From NCBI GenBank assembly GCA_943840615.1, contig CALSVI010000006.1:82375-146374 (forward strand): 64,000 bases of DNA, written 5' to 3'. Both the position numbers and the translations under genes were made by a program. Under the pieces are notes generated by a model. That model was not told the origin of the DNA and searched no databases. It worked only from the letters and a program-made list of their open reading frames with translations. Positions within the stretch are counted from its first letter, which is position 1. Each line of letters starts with the position of its first letter. This document shows, piece by piece, positions 38,569 to 47,214 of this stretch. Source of the DNA: an uncultured Luminiphilus sp. Its GTDB lineage: Bacteria; Pseudomonadota; Gammaproteobacteria; Pseudomonadales; Halieaceae.

Positions 38569-39669
38569 ATGAAGATTCGCCACATTACCCTCTTCCAACA
38601 CGATTTACCGGTCAAGGGCGGGGCTTACCGTATGGCTAATGCCAGCGTGAACCACCTCGACAGCACCATCGTGCGCGTTGAGAGCGAGTGCGGCACCGTG
38701 GGCTGGGGAGAGACCTGCCCCGTAGGCCCGACCTACGCACCGAGTCATGCCAAAGGCGCCCGCGCGGCACTCACCGAAATGGCTCCGCATCTAATTGGCG
38801 TCGATCTCGACAAGCCGATGCTGTTGAACCGCATGATGGACAGCCTGCTCAACGGGCACCGCTATGCCAAAGCCGCGATCGATATCGCCGCCTACGATGC
38901 CATTGGCAAGAAAACAAAGCGCTCGGTAGCGGACTTACTTGGCGGAGCGGTAACGGATCGCGTGCCCTCCTACTACGCCACCGGCGTGGGCGAACCCGAC
39001 GAGATCGCACGTATTGCCCGCGATAAAGCTGACGAAGGCTACCCTCGCTTGCAAGTCAAGATCAGCGGCCGCCCGGTCGAGATCGATATCGAAGTGGTGC
39101 GCAAAGTGTGGGAAACCGTGGGCGATCGCGTGCGGCTGGCGGTGGATGGTAACCGGGGCATGCCAACGCGAGATGCGCTGCTGCTCAGTCAGGCCTGCCG
39201 GGATATTCCGTTTGTGCTGGAGCAACCCTGCGACTCGCTGGACGAAATCGCAGCGATTCGGGCACAGCTGCGTCACCCGGTGTATCTCGACGAAGGGGCC
39301 ACCGACCTGCCGACCGTGATCCGCGCCGCCAATGGTCTCGTCGATGGCTTTGGCATGAAAATAACCCGTATCGGCGGGCTCACGCCGATGGCAACCTTCC
39401 GCGATCTCTGCGAAGCGAGACACCTCCCCCATACAGTCGATGACTCATGGGGAGGAGACATCATCGCTGCCGCCTGTGTGCAGATGGGGGCCACCGTGAA
39501 CCCAGCGCTTTTTGAGGGAACCTGGCTTGCACAACCTTACATAGAGGGCCACTACGACCCGACACAAGGCATCGCGATTGAGAACGGCTACATTCCGGTA
39601 CCCGGAGGGCCGGGGCTTGGTGTCGTACCCGATGAGGCGATCTTCACTCGCACTGTGGCAAGCTTCTGA
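38569..39669 (+). CDS. Enolase-superfamily (MLE/MR) protein, likely hydroxyproline-betaine epimerase or cis-3-hydroxyproline dehydratase type
   Basis: 366 aa, muconate-lactonising-enzyme subgroup. Metal ligands lie in [15 protein letters not shown] and YLDEGATD, and the two catalytic lysines expected of racemases lie in LQVKISG and [10 protein letters not shown]. From memory the blocks [24 protein letters not shown] and [12 protein letters not shown] match characterised 4-hydroxyproline-betaine 2-epimerase (HpbD) closely; I could not run an alignment. Alternatives in the same branch are cis-3-hydroxyproline dehydratase or a proline-betaine racemase. It is the last gene of the plus-strand operon and the best clue to the methylated substrate. 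No transporter gene accompanies it. Confidence 0.85.
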   Translation: MKIRHITLFQHDLPVKGGAYRMANASVNHLDSTIVRVESECGTVGWGETCPVGPTYAPSHAKGARAALTEMAPHLIGVDLDKPMLLNRMMDSLLNGHRYAKAAIDIAAYDAIGKKTKRSVADLLGGAVTDRVPSYYATGVGEPDEIARIARDKADEGYPRLQVKISGRPVEIDIEVVRKVWETVGDRVRLAVDGNRGMPTRDALLLSQACRDIPFVLEQPCDSLDEIAAIRAQLRHPVYLDEGATDLPTVIRAANGLVDGFGMKITRIGGLTPMATFRDLCEARHLPHTVDDSWGGDIIAAACVQMGATVNPALFEGTWLAQPYIEGHYDPTQGIAIENGYIPVPGGPGLGVVPDEAIFTRTVASF

Positions 39670-39697
39670 CTGAAGAAGCGGCCGCAAGTCGCACGGT

Positions 39698-40051
39698 CTA
39701 TCGAGAAAATCCGGCTTCCTGGGAAAGATAGGTTGGGTTCAAGCCAGCTAATCCTTCACGTACGGCCGTGTCCGGGTCGCCCATAACGATAAAGTTAACC
39801 GGGGTCACTGCCGCCATGAACCGCTCGGCAAAACCACCAAATGACTGCAAGTGAACCATGGTAGCCGCCGAATCTCGATAACGCTCATTGATCTGGCAGG
39901 TCCGCTTTTCTTCATCGAAGTACCACTCATAAATCAAAGTATCGGGCTCGTGTTGAGTGGCCGCTACCATCTCACCCATCAGTGCTTCAAAGGCCTCCAG
40001 CTGACCTTCATTAACAGAGACTTCCAACAACCAATGAACTGTACTCGTCAT
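39698..40051 (-). CDS. Antibiotic biosynthesis monooxygenase (ABM) domain protein
   Basis: 117-aa dimeric alpha+beta barrel of the ABM/quinol monooxygenase family: VHWLLEVSVNEGQLEAFEALM, a central EPDTLIYEWYFDEE and ERYRDSAATMVHLQSF. Start ATG follows TAGGAGAAG. It is convergent with the enolase-superfamily gene and downstream of the lipoate-ligase-like gene. Substrate unknown; many members are detoxifying or hypothetical. Confidence 0.82.
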   Translation of the reverse strand: MTSTVHWLLEVSVNEGQLEAFEALMGEMVAATQHEPDTLIYEWYFDEEKRTCQINERYRDSAATMVHLQSFGGFAERFMAAVTPVNFIVMGDPDTAVREGLAGLNPTYLSQEAGFSR

Positions 40052-40078
40052 ACAACTTCTCCTACTTTATCTCTCGGA

Positions 40079-40840
40079 TTAACAATTGCTTACCGGATAT
40101 TCCCACGTGTTCACGCTTGGATGAAAGGCTTCTACCAAAGCATCAATAAGCATCTCTTTTACCTGCTCTTTACCGCCCCATGAATAAACCTCTGACAGAG
40201 TGACCAGGGCATTTTCCGCAACCACCGCCTCTTGCTCGGTGAGTGCATTAAAACTGTTGACGATATTACAGAGGCGTTCTTTATCTGCGCTGACTAAAAT
40301 GGTGGCGTGCATGAGTAATGCGACCTCCTGATAGTCCCTCGATATCGGCACACAACGCTGCGATGTGCCCATCAACTTTTTCCCCGATACGACGATGTTG
40401 TAACCCCCGTTACAGTAAGAACCGGGTACAGACCCCACTGTGCCTGCCACTCCAAAATGAGAGACTGATTGAAGCAATTTGTTGCAAAACCAGGTGTAGG
40501 AGGCGGCTGCGGAGAATCGATCTGCGAACTTAAATCTGTTCACATAAGACAGGTTCAGTACCCCGGGTCCCAGCGGGCAAATAGTCCCGCCCGTGCTGCG
40601 CACATGGATTGGCCATCCTTTCGTTTTAAGCGCGCTGGCAGCCTTCTCAAAATGAGGTAATTCGGATTCGCTTTTGCTCACAACTGCCGAGGGCACAGTC
40701 ATCCAAAACCGGAGGCTCGGAACGTTATACCCTGCCCTCAGGCTGGACAGGTTTTCGTCATCCTGTTTCAGCTCAATGAGCGGATCCGCATGGTACGAAG
40801 CTGAAAAAGCGGGGGGGTGCAGATCGGGGCTAGCGATCAT
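40079..40840 (-). CDS. Lipoate-protein ligase/octanoyltransferase family protein
   Basis: 253 aa from ATG 40838-40840 (an in-frame TTG lies 4 codons upstream). A BPL/LplA/LipB-type fold is suggested by HVRSTGGTICPLGPGVLNLSYV, a variant of the R(x)GGG(A) lipoyl-binding loop, then GSYCNGGYNIVVSGKKLMGTSQR, where the lysine would form the acyl-adenylate contact. It overlaps the regulator gene by 11 bp. A lone lipoyl-domain gene lies in the same cluster (44037), so this may be a dedicated ligase that lipoylates it. The GGT in place of GGG is a departure from typical LplA. Confidence 0.72.
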   Translation of the reverse strand: MIASPDLHPPAFSASYHADPLIELKQDDENLSSLRAGYNVPSLRFWMTVPSAVVSKSESELPHFEKAASALKTKGWPIHVRSTGGTICPLGPGVLNLSYVNRFKFADRFSAAASYTWFCNKLLQSVSHFGVAGTVGSVPGSYCNGGYNIVVSGKKLMGTSQRCVPISRDYQEVALLMHATILVSADKERLCNIVNSFNALTEQEAVVAENALVTLSEVYSWGGKEQVKEMLIDALVEAFHPSVNTWEYPVSNC

Positions 40841-42803
40841 TCGGTGCGACAATGGCGTACTTTTTCATTCTTCGATAAACGGTTGATCGCGCGAGGTTCA
40901 ATTCCAGCGCGACGTCCGTAATATTCCACTTATGTTTTTGTAGGAGTTCGATGAGGGTCTTGGCCTGCATCGGGTATCCGTCCTCCGAGGCATCTTTTTG
41001 CGGCAAGAGATCAACCCCCGTTAGTGCCGCTAAAGGAGATGGCTCGTTACCCGGCAACGCGGACCTTATTTCATCCGGCAAATCGTTGGCTTTAATGATC
41101 CCGTCATCGGTCAAAGCCATCGCAAACTGCAGCACATTGCGCAACTGCCGACAATTTCCAGGCCACGGATAGCGTTCGAAGATTTTCAACACTTCTGCAG
41201 AGACCTGAAAGTTGGCCCTACGCACTTTCGACTCTTCCGCCACGATGTTCGCCACCACGAAGGAAATATCCTGACGATGGCGCAAGGCAGGCAGCTCCAG
41301 CGTCGCCCCATTAAGCCGATAATACAGATCTTCTCGAAAGCCGCCTCGACCGATTAACACTCTCAAATCTTTGTGGCTCGCTGAAATGACATGCAGGTCT
41401 GCCCTTTTGGGCTTTTCGGCGCCGAGCGCTAAAACCTCTTTCTCAGCGAGCACTCGCAATAATCTTGATTGCAAGTTCAATGGCATATCGCTGATTTCAT
41501 CCAGAAAAAGAGTGCCACCATCAGACTGCATGATTAACCCTTTCTTTCCTTTCTTGCTGCCGCCCGTAAAAGCGCCTTGCTCGTATCCAAAAAGCTCACT
41601 TTCAATCAGTGACTCGGGAATCGCCGCGCAGTTAATGGCTACAAACGGCTTGATGCTCCGAACGCTGCTATTGTGGATAGCGCGCGCCATCAATTCCTTG
41701 CCCGTACCCGTCTCACCACTAATGATTATGTTTAAATTTTGATCCGCAAAACGTCTGGCTTTGGAAATGGACGCCTGCATAAGCTTGTCCTCACCAGCGA
41801 TCCACGCAAACGCATTGCGATGTCCAGAGAGAAAGCCTGCTTTCTTTTTAGAAACGGATTTCCCAGTAGGTGGCGTAATGTCCATATAGAACAACTCGCC
41901 AGCTCCCCTTACCTTAATCGTGTTGTTGATCAAATTTACTGAGTCGGACGCCACAGAAAATAAGTCATCAACCGACGTTTCAAAATGCTCGCTAATCGAA
42001 TTGCCAATGACATCTTTAACGGAAGAGCCACCATTTAACTCATTGACAGCCGCCTGTGTCGCACCAAGAATCGTCCCGTCACCGTCAATAGCGATCAAGT
42101 TCTCTTTATTCACGTCAACAAATACGGGGGTCTTGGCGTAGCGCAAAATCCAGTGACCGCTAAAGTGGCTCAGGAAATTCGCGCTTTCAATCATCTTGGC
42201 GTGCATCATGACCAGTTGCAGCGCGAGAAACTGGCTCTCCTTGGCCAGCGGCGAACTCATCGACGAGACGTCTAAAATAGCCAGCAAATTGCCATCAGGC
42301 GCAAAAATCGGCGCGGCGGTGCAGGTCAGATCAATGTTGGCAGCATAGAAATGATCCGTCTTATGGCAAATGATCGGTTTTCCAGTGCTTAGGCAGGTGC
42401 CGACCGCGTTAGTGCCCGCATACCGCTCCTGCCACGAAGTACCCAAATAGAGTCCCGCTTGTTTTGCCTCGTGGTCATACTTTCTATCACCGATGTAATC
42501 GACCGTAACGCCCTCGCCGTCAGTGAGCAGCATGACGTAATTGAGACTGGAGATTTGCTTATAAAAGGCTTCCATGCCGGTTCGCGCGACCTGTAAAAAC
42601 TCCTCAATCTGACCCTGATGGGCTCTTATTGCTGAAGAGTCGAGAACACATGCGCTGGGCGGCTGCCCCGGATCCAATCCAAACTCTCTATCGCACCGCA
42701 TCCAAGACTGTCTAATGACCTGGTCCGCTATTCCATCAGCGGCATCAGCATTCACATTGTTAGCGACTCTAACAATATGCTGCTTGTGCAGGTCACCATT
42801 CAC
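40830..42803 (-). CDS. Sigma-54-dependent activator, AcoR-like (GAF-type sensor + AAA+ + Fis HTH)
   Basis: 657 aa. N-terminal AcoR/GAF-type sensor region (about 35-215, with GTSWQERYAGTNAVGT), PAS-like segment (about 225-320), AAA+ domain with Walker A GETGTGKE at about 375, a sigma-54 contact loop EQGAFTGGSKKGKK (GAFTGG as in AcoR rather than GAFTGA), Walker B TLFLDEISDMP and sensor FREDLYYRLNG, and a C-terminal Fis-type HTH (WNITDVALELNLARSTVYRRMKKY). AcoR regulates acetoin dehydrogenase operons, and the E1-alpha/E1-beta genes lie upstream here. It could activate the sigma-54 promoter at 49800-49815. Effector unknown. Confidence 0.92.
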   Translation of the reverse strand: MNGDLHKQHIVRVANNVNADAADGIADQVIRQSWMRCDREFGLDPGQPPSACVLDSSAIRAHQGQIEEFLQVARTGMEAFYKQISSLNYVMLLTDGEGVTVDYIGDRKYDHEAKQAGLYLGTSWQERYAGTNAVGTCLSTGKPIICHKTDHFYAANIDLTCTAAPIFAPDGNLLAILDVSSMSSPLAKESQFLALQLVMMHAKMIESANFLSHFSGHWILRYAKTPVFVDVNKENLIAIDGDGTILGATQAAVNELNGGSSVKDVIGNSISEHFETSVDDLFSVASDSVNLINNTIKVRGAGELFYMDITPPTGKSVSKKKAGFLSGHRNAFAWIAGEDKLMQASISKARRFADQNLNIIISGETGTGKELMARAIHNSSVRSIKPFVAINCAAIPESLIESELFGYEQGAFTGGSKKGKKGLIMQSDGGTLFLDEISDMPLNLQSRLLRVLAEKEVLALGAEKPKRADLHVISASHKDLRVLIGRGGFREDLYYRLNGATLELPALRHRQDISFVVANIVAEESKVRRANFQVSAEVLKIFERYPWPGNCRQLRNVLQFAMALTDDGIIKANDLPDEIRSALPGNEPSPLAALTGVDLLPQKDASEDGYPMQAKTLIELLQKHKWNITDVALELNLARSTVYRRMKKYAIVAPNDR

Positions 42804-42937
42804 GATTAATAGTCCATCATGGACTGATGCTTTCGAAGCGCGGAATCAGCCCGACCTGTCGCCGGGGTGGCTAGGCTGGCGTTACGGGACATCACGTTGC
42901 ATCGTCGGAGTTGTCCACCATCGCAGTTTGGCCTCGT

Positions 42938-44008
42938 TCAGCGCTCGTTGGACTCAGAGCGCGCGATAGCCGGAGGGGTGATCGAGCCCATTAGCTGGTT
43001 ATAGATGCCATCTGGGTCCTCAAAAATAATAAAACCGAACGTTGAGGCATCCCCTTCACAACAAGGCGCAATATCTGACAAGAACTTCACACCGCGACTT
43101 TTGAGCAACGCAATATCTGCTTCCAAGTCGGTTGTGCCCCAGTTGATACGCTGCAATCCCAAATGGTTAATCGGGGCCGGATAGGGCGGCCCCTGAGAAA
43201 CCGGGTTGGCCCACTCGCTCAACCGGATTTTAGAACCATCAACGCGGTGGTTTAGCATCACCCCTGCCCTGTCTATATCAGCGTCTATCCCTAAAGCCTC
43301 ATATAGGAGATTACTGTCTGACACAGCACTGCTCTCCTCTTCTTCAAGTCCCAACATAGCATAGAACTTTTTTGAACACTCAAGATCAGTAACGTTGACG
43401 TTTAAGTAATCGACTTCGGCGGTCTTGCCTGACGATTGGTGCAGCGCAATATAAGTGCCGTCGGGATCTTTAATCATCGATTGCTGGGCGCCGTTTGAGA
43501 GGCGAACGGGGCCGGTCAGATCGGTTCCGCCTGCTTCCTTTAGCTGCTCTCCGAGCGCACTAATGTCGTCGTCGAATAAAGAAAAATAGCTGATGCCAAG
43601 ATGATTGATATCACTGTAGGGGGGATCCAATCTGGTTGGGTCCATCCACTCGATAATATCGATAAAGCGCCCCGTCGGAAGCGTCAAATCTACCGGGCCA
43701 TCAGGCAACTTGCCCAGATAAATCAGCTCAGCTCTCATTTTGTATAGGTGGTCAATGCCGACACCTTTGCTAACCTCTATGGTATTGGTCTCTGGAAAGG
43801 GGCCAACCTGATCCACGAATCCCATCGTCCGATAAAATTGCTTGGCTTCGTCGAAGTCACTGACGTTAATGTTGAAATGAATCCGCCCGGTGACATGGAG
43901 TTCTTGCTCAGGATTGGTCTCACTGATCGGGCACTCGGCGAAAAGTTCGCCCGCTGAAAACATAAACACCGCGGATAACAATGTAATGACTGAATTTTTA
44001 GTTTTCAT
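42938..44008 (-). CDS. Exported VOC/glyoxalase-superfamily protein with two VOC modules
   Basis: 356 aa with an N-terminal signal peptide (about 1-24, ...ELFAEC; the cysteine could also make it a lipoprotein). Two betaalphabetabetabeta modules follow: GRIHFNINVSDFDEAKQFYRTMGF with INHLGISYFSLFD, and DYLNVNVTDLECSKKFYAMLGL with INHLGLQRINW, ending FEDPDGIYNQL. VOC proteins are metal-dependent isomerases, dioxygenases or binding proteins; His and Glu metal candidates are present, the enzyme activity is not identifiable. Secretion is unusual for this family. It sits between the lipoyl-domain gene (28 bp) and the AcoR-like gene. Confidence 0.85.
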   Translation of the reverse strand: MKTKNSVITLLSAVFMFSAGELFAECPISETNPEQELHVTGRIHFNINVSDFDEAKQFYRTMGFVDQVGPFPETNTIEVSKGVGIDHLYKMRAELIYLGKLPDGPVDLTLPTGRFIDIIEWMDPTRLDPPYSDINHLGISYFSLFDDDISALGEQLKEAGGTDLTGPVRLSNGAQQSMIKDPDGTYIALHQSSGKTAEVDYLNVNVTDLECSKKFYAMLGLEEEESSAVSDSNLLYEALGIDADIDRAGVMLNHRVDGSKIRLSEWANPVSQGPPYPAPINHLGLQRINWGTTDLEADIALLKSRGVKFLSDIAPCCEGDASTFGFIIFEDPDGIYNQLMGSITPPAIARSESNER

Positions 44009-44036
44009 CTGGTTCTGCCTCTAATGAAAATCAACG

Positions 44037-44291
44037 CTAATCGGGGGCACTTGCTATCGTCGCTATCACATCACCTTTATCAATCAGCTGGTCTTGCTGC
44101 TTCACAATCGCCAAGGTTCCGGTCACCGGCGCCACAATTTCAAACTGAATTTTCTCGGCCATGACTTCAGCGAGCAGGTCACCCTTATCCACCTCCGCCG
44201 CGTCGCTGACAAACCACGTTGTGATGACAGCTTCGACTTCCTCCTCCCAAAGGTCAACTGGAATGATCACCTGATGTACGGCGCTACTCAT
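44037..44291 (-). CDS. Free-standing lipoyl (biotinyl/lipoyl) domain protein
   Basis: 84 aa, a complete single lipoyl domain: IIPVDLWEEEVEAVITTWFV, then the hairpin LLAEVMAEKIQFEIVAP with the candidate lipoyl lysine in AEKIQ, and DVIATI at the end. It overlaps the E1-beta gene by 8 bp (start ATG 44289-44291), so it is certainly part of the same enzyme. No E2 peripheral-subunit-binding or acyltransferase domain is attached and no E3 gene is nearby, so the complex cannot work like a canonical 2-oxoacid dehydrogenase unless E2 and E3 come from elsewhere. Confidence 0.85.
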   Translation of the reverse strand: MSSAVHQVIIPVDLWEEEVEAVITTWFVSDAAEVDKGDLLAEVMAEKIQFEIVAPVTGTLAIVKQQDQLIDKGDVIATIASAPD

Positions 44292-45306
44292 CAGGTTGAA
44301 TAGCCTTTAGACAAGCGGCAACTATTTTCTCTGCGTTAGGCAGAGCCCACTGTTCCATATGATGCGCAAATGGAATGGGTATGTCGGGGTAAGCCACACG
44401 CTGGGGTGGATAGCGCAATATCGATATATCCCGTTCAACTACGGAGGCGATGATTTCGCCGCTGACACCATAGCTCCGGTAGTCTTCGTCAACGACGACC
44501 AATCGCCCGGTTTTCTTGACTGAATTAAAAATATGATCACGATCCAGCGGCACCAGGCTTCGCAGATCCACCACCTCCGCGGAGACACCCTGCTCCCGCA
44601 GCTGCGCGGCAGCATGGAGTGAATGATGCACCCCCATACCCAAACTGACGATCGTAACGTCCTCTCCTTCACTCACAGTCGCCGCTTTACCGATCTCCAC
44701 GGTGTACTGCTCTTCCGGGACATTCACCGTCGCACCGGCTTCAGTGCCTAGCCACCCCATTCCCTGCAGGCCTTTATGGAACATATAGACGACCGGGCTG
44801 TTGTCACGGATAGCCGCTGTCATCATGCCCTTGGCGTCAAAAGCATTACTAGGAACAACGACTTTCATACCCGGTAGGTGAGCAAATGTGCCGTAGAGAC
44901 ACTGAGAATGCTGCCCGCCATCGCTGTAGCCACCGCCAGTCGAGGTCATGATTACAGCGGGCACATTCACATGCCCTCCTGAAAAGTAGGTGTTTTTCGC
45001 CATCAAGTTATAAATCGCGTCAAAACATACACCGAAGAAATCGACAAACATCAGCTCAACGATGGGTCGCATGCCGTCAGCCGCGGCACCTACCGCAGCG
45101 CCCATAAACGCAGTCTCTGAAATAGGCGTATCGCGCACGCGCTCCTCACCAAACTCTTCAAATAAGCCGCGCGTATTACCGAAAACACCGCCTAATGGGC
45201 CAACATCCTCTCCCATAACAAATACGCGTTCATCGATGCGCATTTCCTGAGACATGGCCTCTGCCATGGCGCGCGCTACGGTAAGTTTTCTCTCTTTTGC
45301 AGGCAT
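44284..45306 (-). CDS. 2-oxoacid/acetoin dehydrogenase E1 component, beta subunit
   Basis: 340 aa. Transketolase-like pyrimidine-binding and C-terminal domains: VFVMGEDVGPLGGVFGNTRGL (TPP-pyrimidine Glu), TPISETAFMGAAVG, VPAVIMTSTGGGYSDGGQHS, VEVVDLRSL-type strand and GRLVVVDEDYRS. With the alpha subunit it forms a TPP-dependent E1 heterotetramer that decarboxylates a 2-oxo acid or cleaves acetoin. Acetoin is suggested by the AcoR-like regulator in the cluster but not proved. Starts ATG 45304-45306 after GGAAG. Confidence 0.9.
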   Translation of the reverse strand: MPAKERKLTVARAMAEAMSQEMRIDERVFVMGEDVGPLGGVFGNTRGLFEEFGEERVRDTPISETAFMGAAVGAAADGMRPIVELMFVDFFGVCFDAIYNLMAKNTYFSGGHVNVPAVIMTSTGGGYSDGGQHSQCLYGTFAHLPGMKVVVPSNAFDAKGMMTAAIRDNSPVVYMFHKGLQGMGWLGTEAGATVNVPEEQYTVEIGKAATVSEGEDVTIVSLGMGVHHSLHAAAQLREQGVSAEVVDLRSLVPLDRDHIFNSVKKTGRLVVVDEDYRSYGVSGEIIASVVERDISILRYPPQRVAYPDIPIPFAHHMEQWALPNAEKIVAACLKAIQPDE

Positions 45307-45349
45307 GTTTTTGCTTCCAGTCGTTGTTCAGCCACTGCCATCACGTCGC

Positions 45350-46336
45350 TCAAGCAAATACGTGATCCAATGCTGATTCGGGGCTAGAGAATGGACTCTC
45401 TCTGGCGAATTCAATCGCCTCGTCAACTTCACGCTTGGCGCGCTCCTTAATGTCTGAGTTGTCCGACTCAGATAGATCGCCGGATGCCAGTAGCGCTTTT
45501 TCGTAAACTAAAATGGGGTCCTTACTGAGCAAATCTTCTTTTTCGCCTTCCGGTCGATATGCTTCCGCGTCTCCCATGAAGTGCCCCGCCAGACGATACG
45601 TTTCGATATCCAGCAAACTTGGACCGTCACCCGCTCGCGCTCGACTAACGGCCTCACCGGCTGCAACAAAAATCGCGTCGGGGTCATTTCCGGGAACATA
45701 CACTCCAGGCATATCGTAGGCGGCGGCGCGCACCGCGTTGCGGTCAACAGCGGTGGCCGTCTCCTTCGCAACGGATATTCCCCAGGCGTTATCTTCAATG
45801 ACAAAAATAACGGGCAACTTCCAAACCGCGGCAAGATTGAGTGACTCGTGGAAGGCACCTTGATTCGCGGCTCCTTCCCCAAAAAAGCTTACGGCGACCC
45901 CGGCTTTATTCTGCATTTTACGCGACAGAGCAGCGCCAACGGCTGGACCCAAACCTTGCCCAACAATGCCCGAACAGGAGAAATTGACGTCAGCGTCGAA
46001 CAGATGCATGTGGCCACCGCGGCCGCCACTCAATCCGGTTTCTTTCCCAAAAATTTCCGAGGCCATTTTTTTCAGATCAACACCTTTAGCAATCGCTTGG
46101 TGATGGGGTCGGTGGGTCGCTGTCACGACATCTTCTTTGTTTAAATGCGCGCATACCCCGACCGCACAGGGCTCTTGCCCGTTAGATAGATGCATTTCGC
46201 CCGGGATAGGCCCGTTAGCCATATTGAAAACGGGTGTTTTCCCCTCAAGATAGATCTTTTCTATGGTCTCTTCGAAAAGACGGCTGACCAGCATATGCCG
46301 GTACATCCATTGTTTTTGTTCTAGTGTTGGATTCAT
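45350..46336 (-). CDS. 2-oxoacid/acetoin dehydrogenase E1 component, alpha subunit
   Basis: 328 aa. The TPP-binding motif is GEGAANQGAFHESLNLAAVWKL-like (GDG/GEG...N pattern, residues about 166-188) with IFVIEDNAWGIS after it. Other blocks: HLSNGQEPCAVGVCAHL, ATHRPHHQAIAKGVDL, SGGRGGHMHLFD. It precedes the beta subunit gene by 43 bp. The substrate is undetermined; homologues include acetoin, pyruvate and branched-chain 2-oxo acid dehydrogenases. Confidence 0.9.
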   Translation of the reverse strand: MNPTLEQKQWMYRHMLVSRLFEETIEKIYLEGKTPVFNMANGPIPGEMHLSNGQEPCAVGVCAHLNKEDVVTATHRPHHQAIAKGVDLKKMASEIFGKETGLSGGRGGHMHLFDADVNFSCSGIVGQGLGPAVGAALSRKMQNKAGVAVSFFGEGAANQGAFHESLNLAAVWKLPVIFVIEDNAWGISVAKETATAVDRNAVRAAAYDMPGVYVPGNDPDAIFVAAGEAVSRARAGDGPSLLDIETYRLAGHFMGDAEAYRPEGEKEDLLSKDPILVYEKALLASGDLSESDNSDIKERAKREVDEAIEFARESPFSSPESALDHVFA

Positions 46337-46359
46337 GATGAGTTCTCAGCTATCGATAG

Positions 46360-46881
46360 TTACATGGGCCGGTAACTGGCATGGCCAGGCGCTAACACGC
46401 CCAGCGTGTTCAGCGGATTTTCTTCGCTTATCAGCGCATGATTTTGGTCGGGTGCTTGACAGCTCCAGTCGCAAAAATAAACGCGCTTACTGATTCGCCA
46501 CTCTTCGCCTCTCTTTTCAAAATCGTCTAAGAAACGACCGCCGAATAAGGTATTAATGAGCTGGCCATTTTCCTCACCGGTTCCTACTGCCAGCGTGTAG
46601 CTTTCGGCAAAAGCATTACCACCATCAATTTTGATTAAGCTATTGGCGGTCATGTGCCAGCGTCTCGCGGCCCCAGATTCAATATCCTTCAGCTTATCCA
46701 GCCAGCCGGCAGCATCCGATTTAAGAAAGCCGTAATCGATATCCGCGTCAGGCCAGAAACAGGTGCTTTGGCCAGGATAGTCCAACCAGTCCAGCGTGCG
46801 GCTATACCGCATCAGCACCTCTTCACAGGCTTTTTTATCGAGCAATTCCTGTATCGCCGGATCCATATCTTCGTACCCCAT
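46360..46881 (-). CDS. NTF2-like/SnoaL-family protein
   Basis: 173 aa of the NTF2-like ketosteroid-isomerase/bile-acid-dehydratase (SnoaL_4) fold: LDKKACEEVLMRYSRTLDWLDY, CFWPDADIDYGF, a central RRWHMTANSLIKIDGG and FGGRFLDDFEKRGEEWRISKR. It resembles the protein at 52500-53030 (FWEDAYCEYGFI, GRYLDRYERRDGVWKISYR), so the two may be paralogues acting on one pathway. It precedes E1-alpha by 23 bp. Likely a small dehydratase or isomerase; substrate unknown. Confidence 0.8.
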   Translation of the reverse strand: MGYEDMDPAIQELLDKKACEEVLMRYSRTLDWLDYPGQSTCFWPDADIDYGFLKSDAAGWLDKLKDIESGAARRWHMTANSLIKIDGGNAFAESYTLAVGTGEENGQLINTLFGGRFLDDFEKRGEEWRISKRVYFCDWSCQAPDQNHALISEENPLNTLGVLAPGHASYRPM

Positions 46882-47214
46882 ACTGTTAGCTGAACTGAAA
46901 ACCTTGCACTGGGTGCATCGTCATTGGGTCAACCGTTCGCGTCACCTATTCTTTAACGTCATCTGGCTCATTCACTACTCGCGGATACCCATAACGCTGT
47001 CGGGCTTTTTGCGTTGTCTGGACCTTGCCAGACGCGGAGCACTCTTAAAGATCGATGAAGATGGCGCTCACGCTGATCAAGGTAGCAACCAGCAGGTGGC
47101 GAGCCAGATTGCCTCCCACCTGTGGTCTTATCTCGAACGAGAGCGGAGAACATTCAGTTGACCCAGTTACCCGAGTCAACATCAGAATGTGTTGCCGCCG
47201 AACATGCCCTTTGA
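46882..47214. other. 333-bp intergenic region between the TonB and NTF2-like genes
   Basis: No convincing gene. A small inverted repeat GTCTGG-ACCTTG-CCAGAC (47017-47034) could be part of a terminator for the TonB gene but has no T run on the minus strand. An open stretch ending near 47161 on the plus strand has protein-like composition but no start context. I found no sigma-54 promoter here, so the NTF2-E1 genes may be read from upstream. Confidence 0.4.

Noticed and set aside
46968..47161. Possible small gene or gene remnant between the TonB and NTF2-like genes
   Set aside because: The translation is vaguely protein-like but has no start context, no family resemblance and no partner frame, so I list it only as intergenic.
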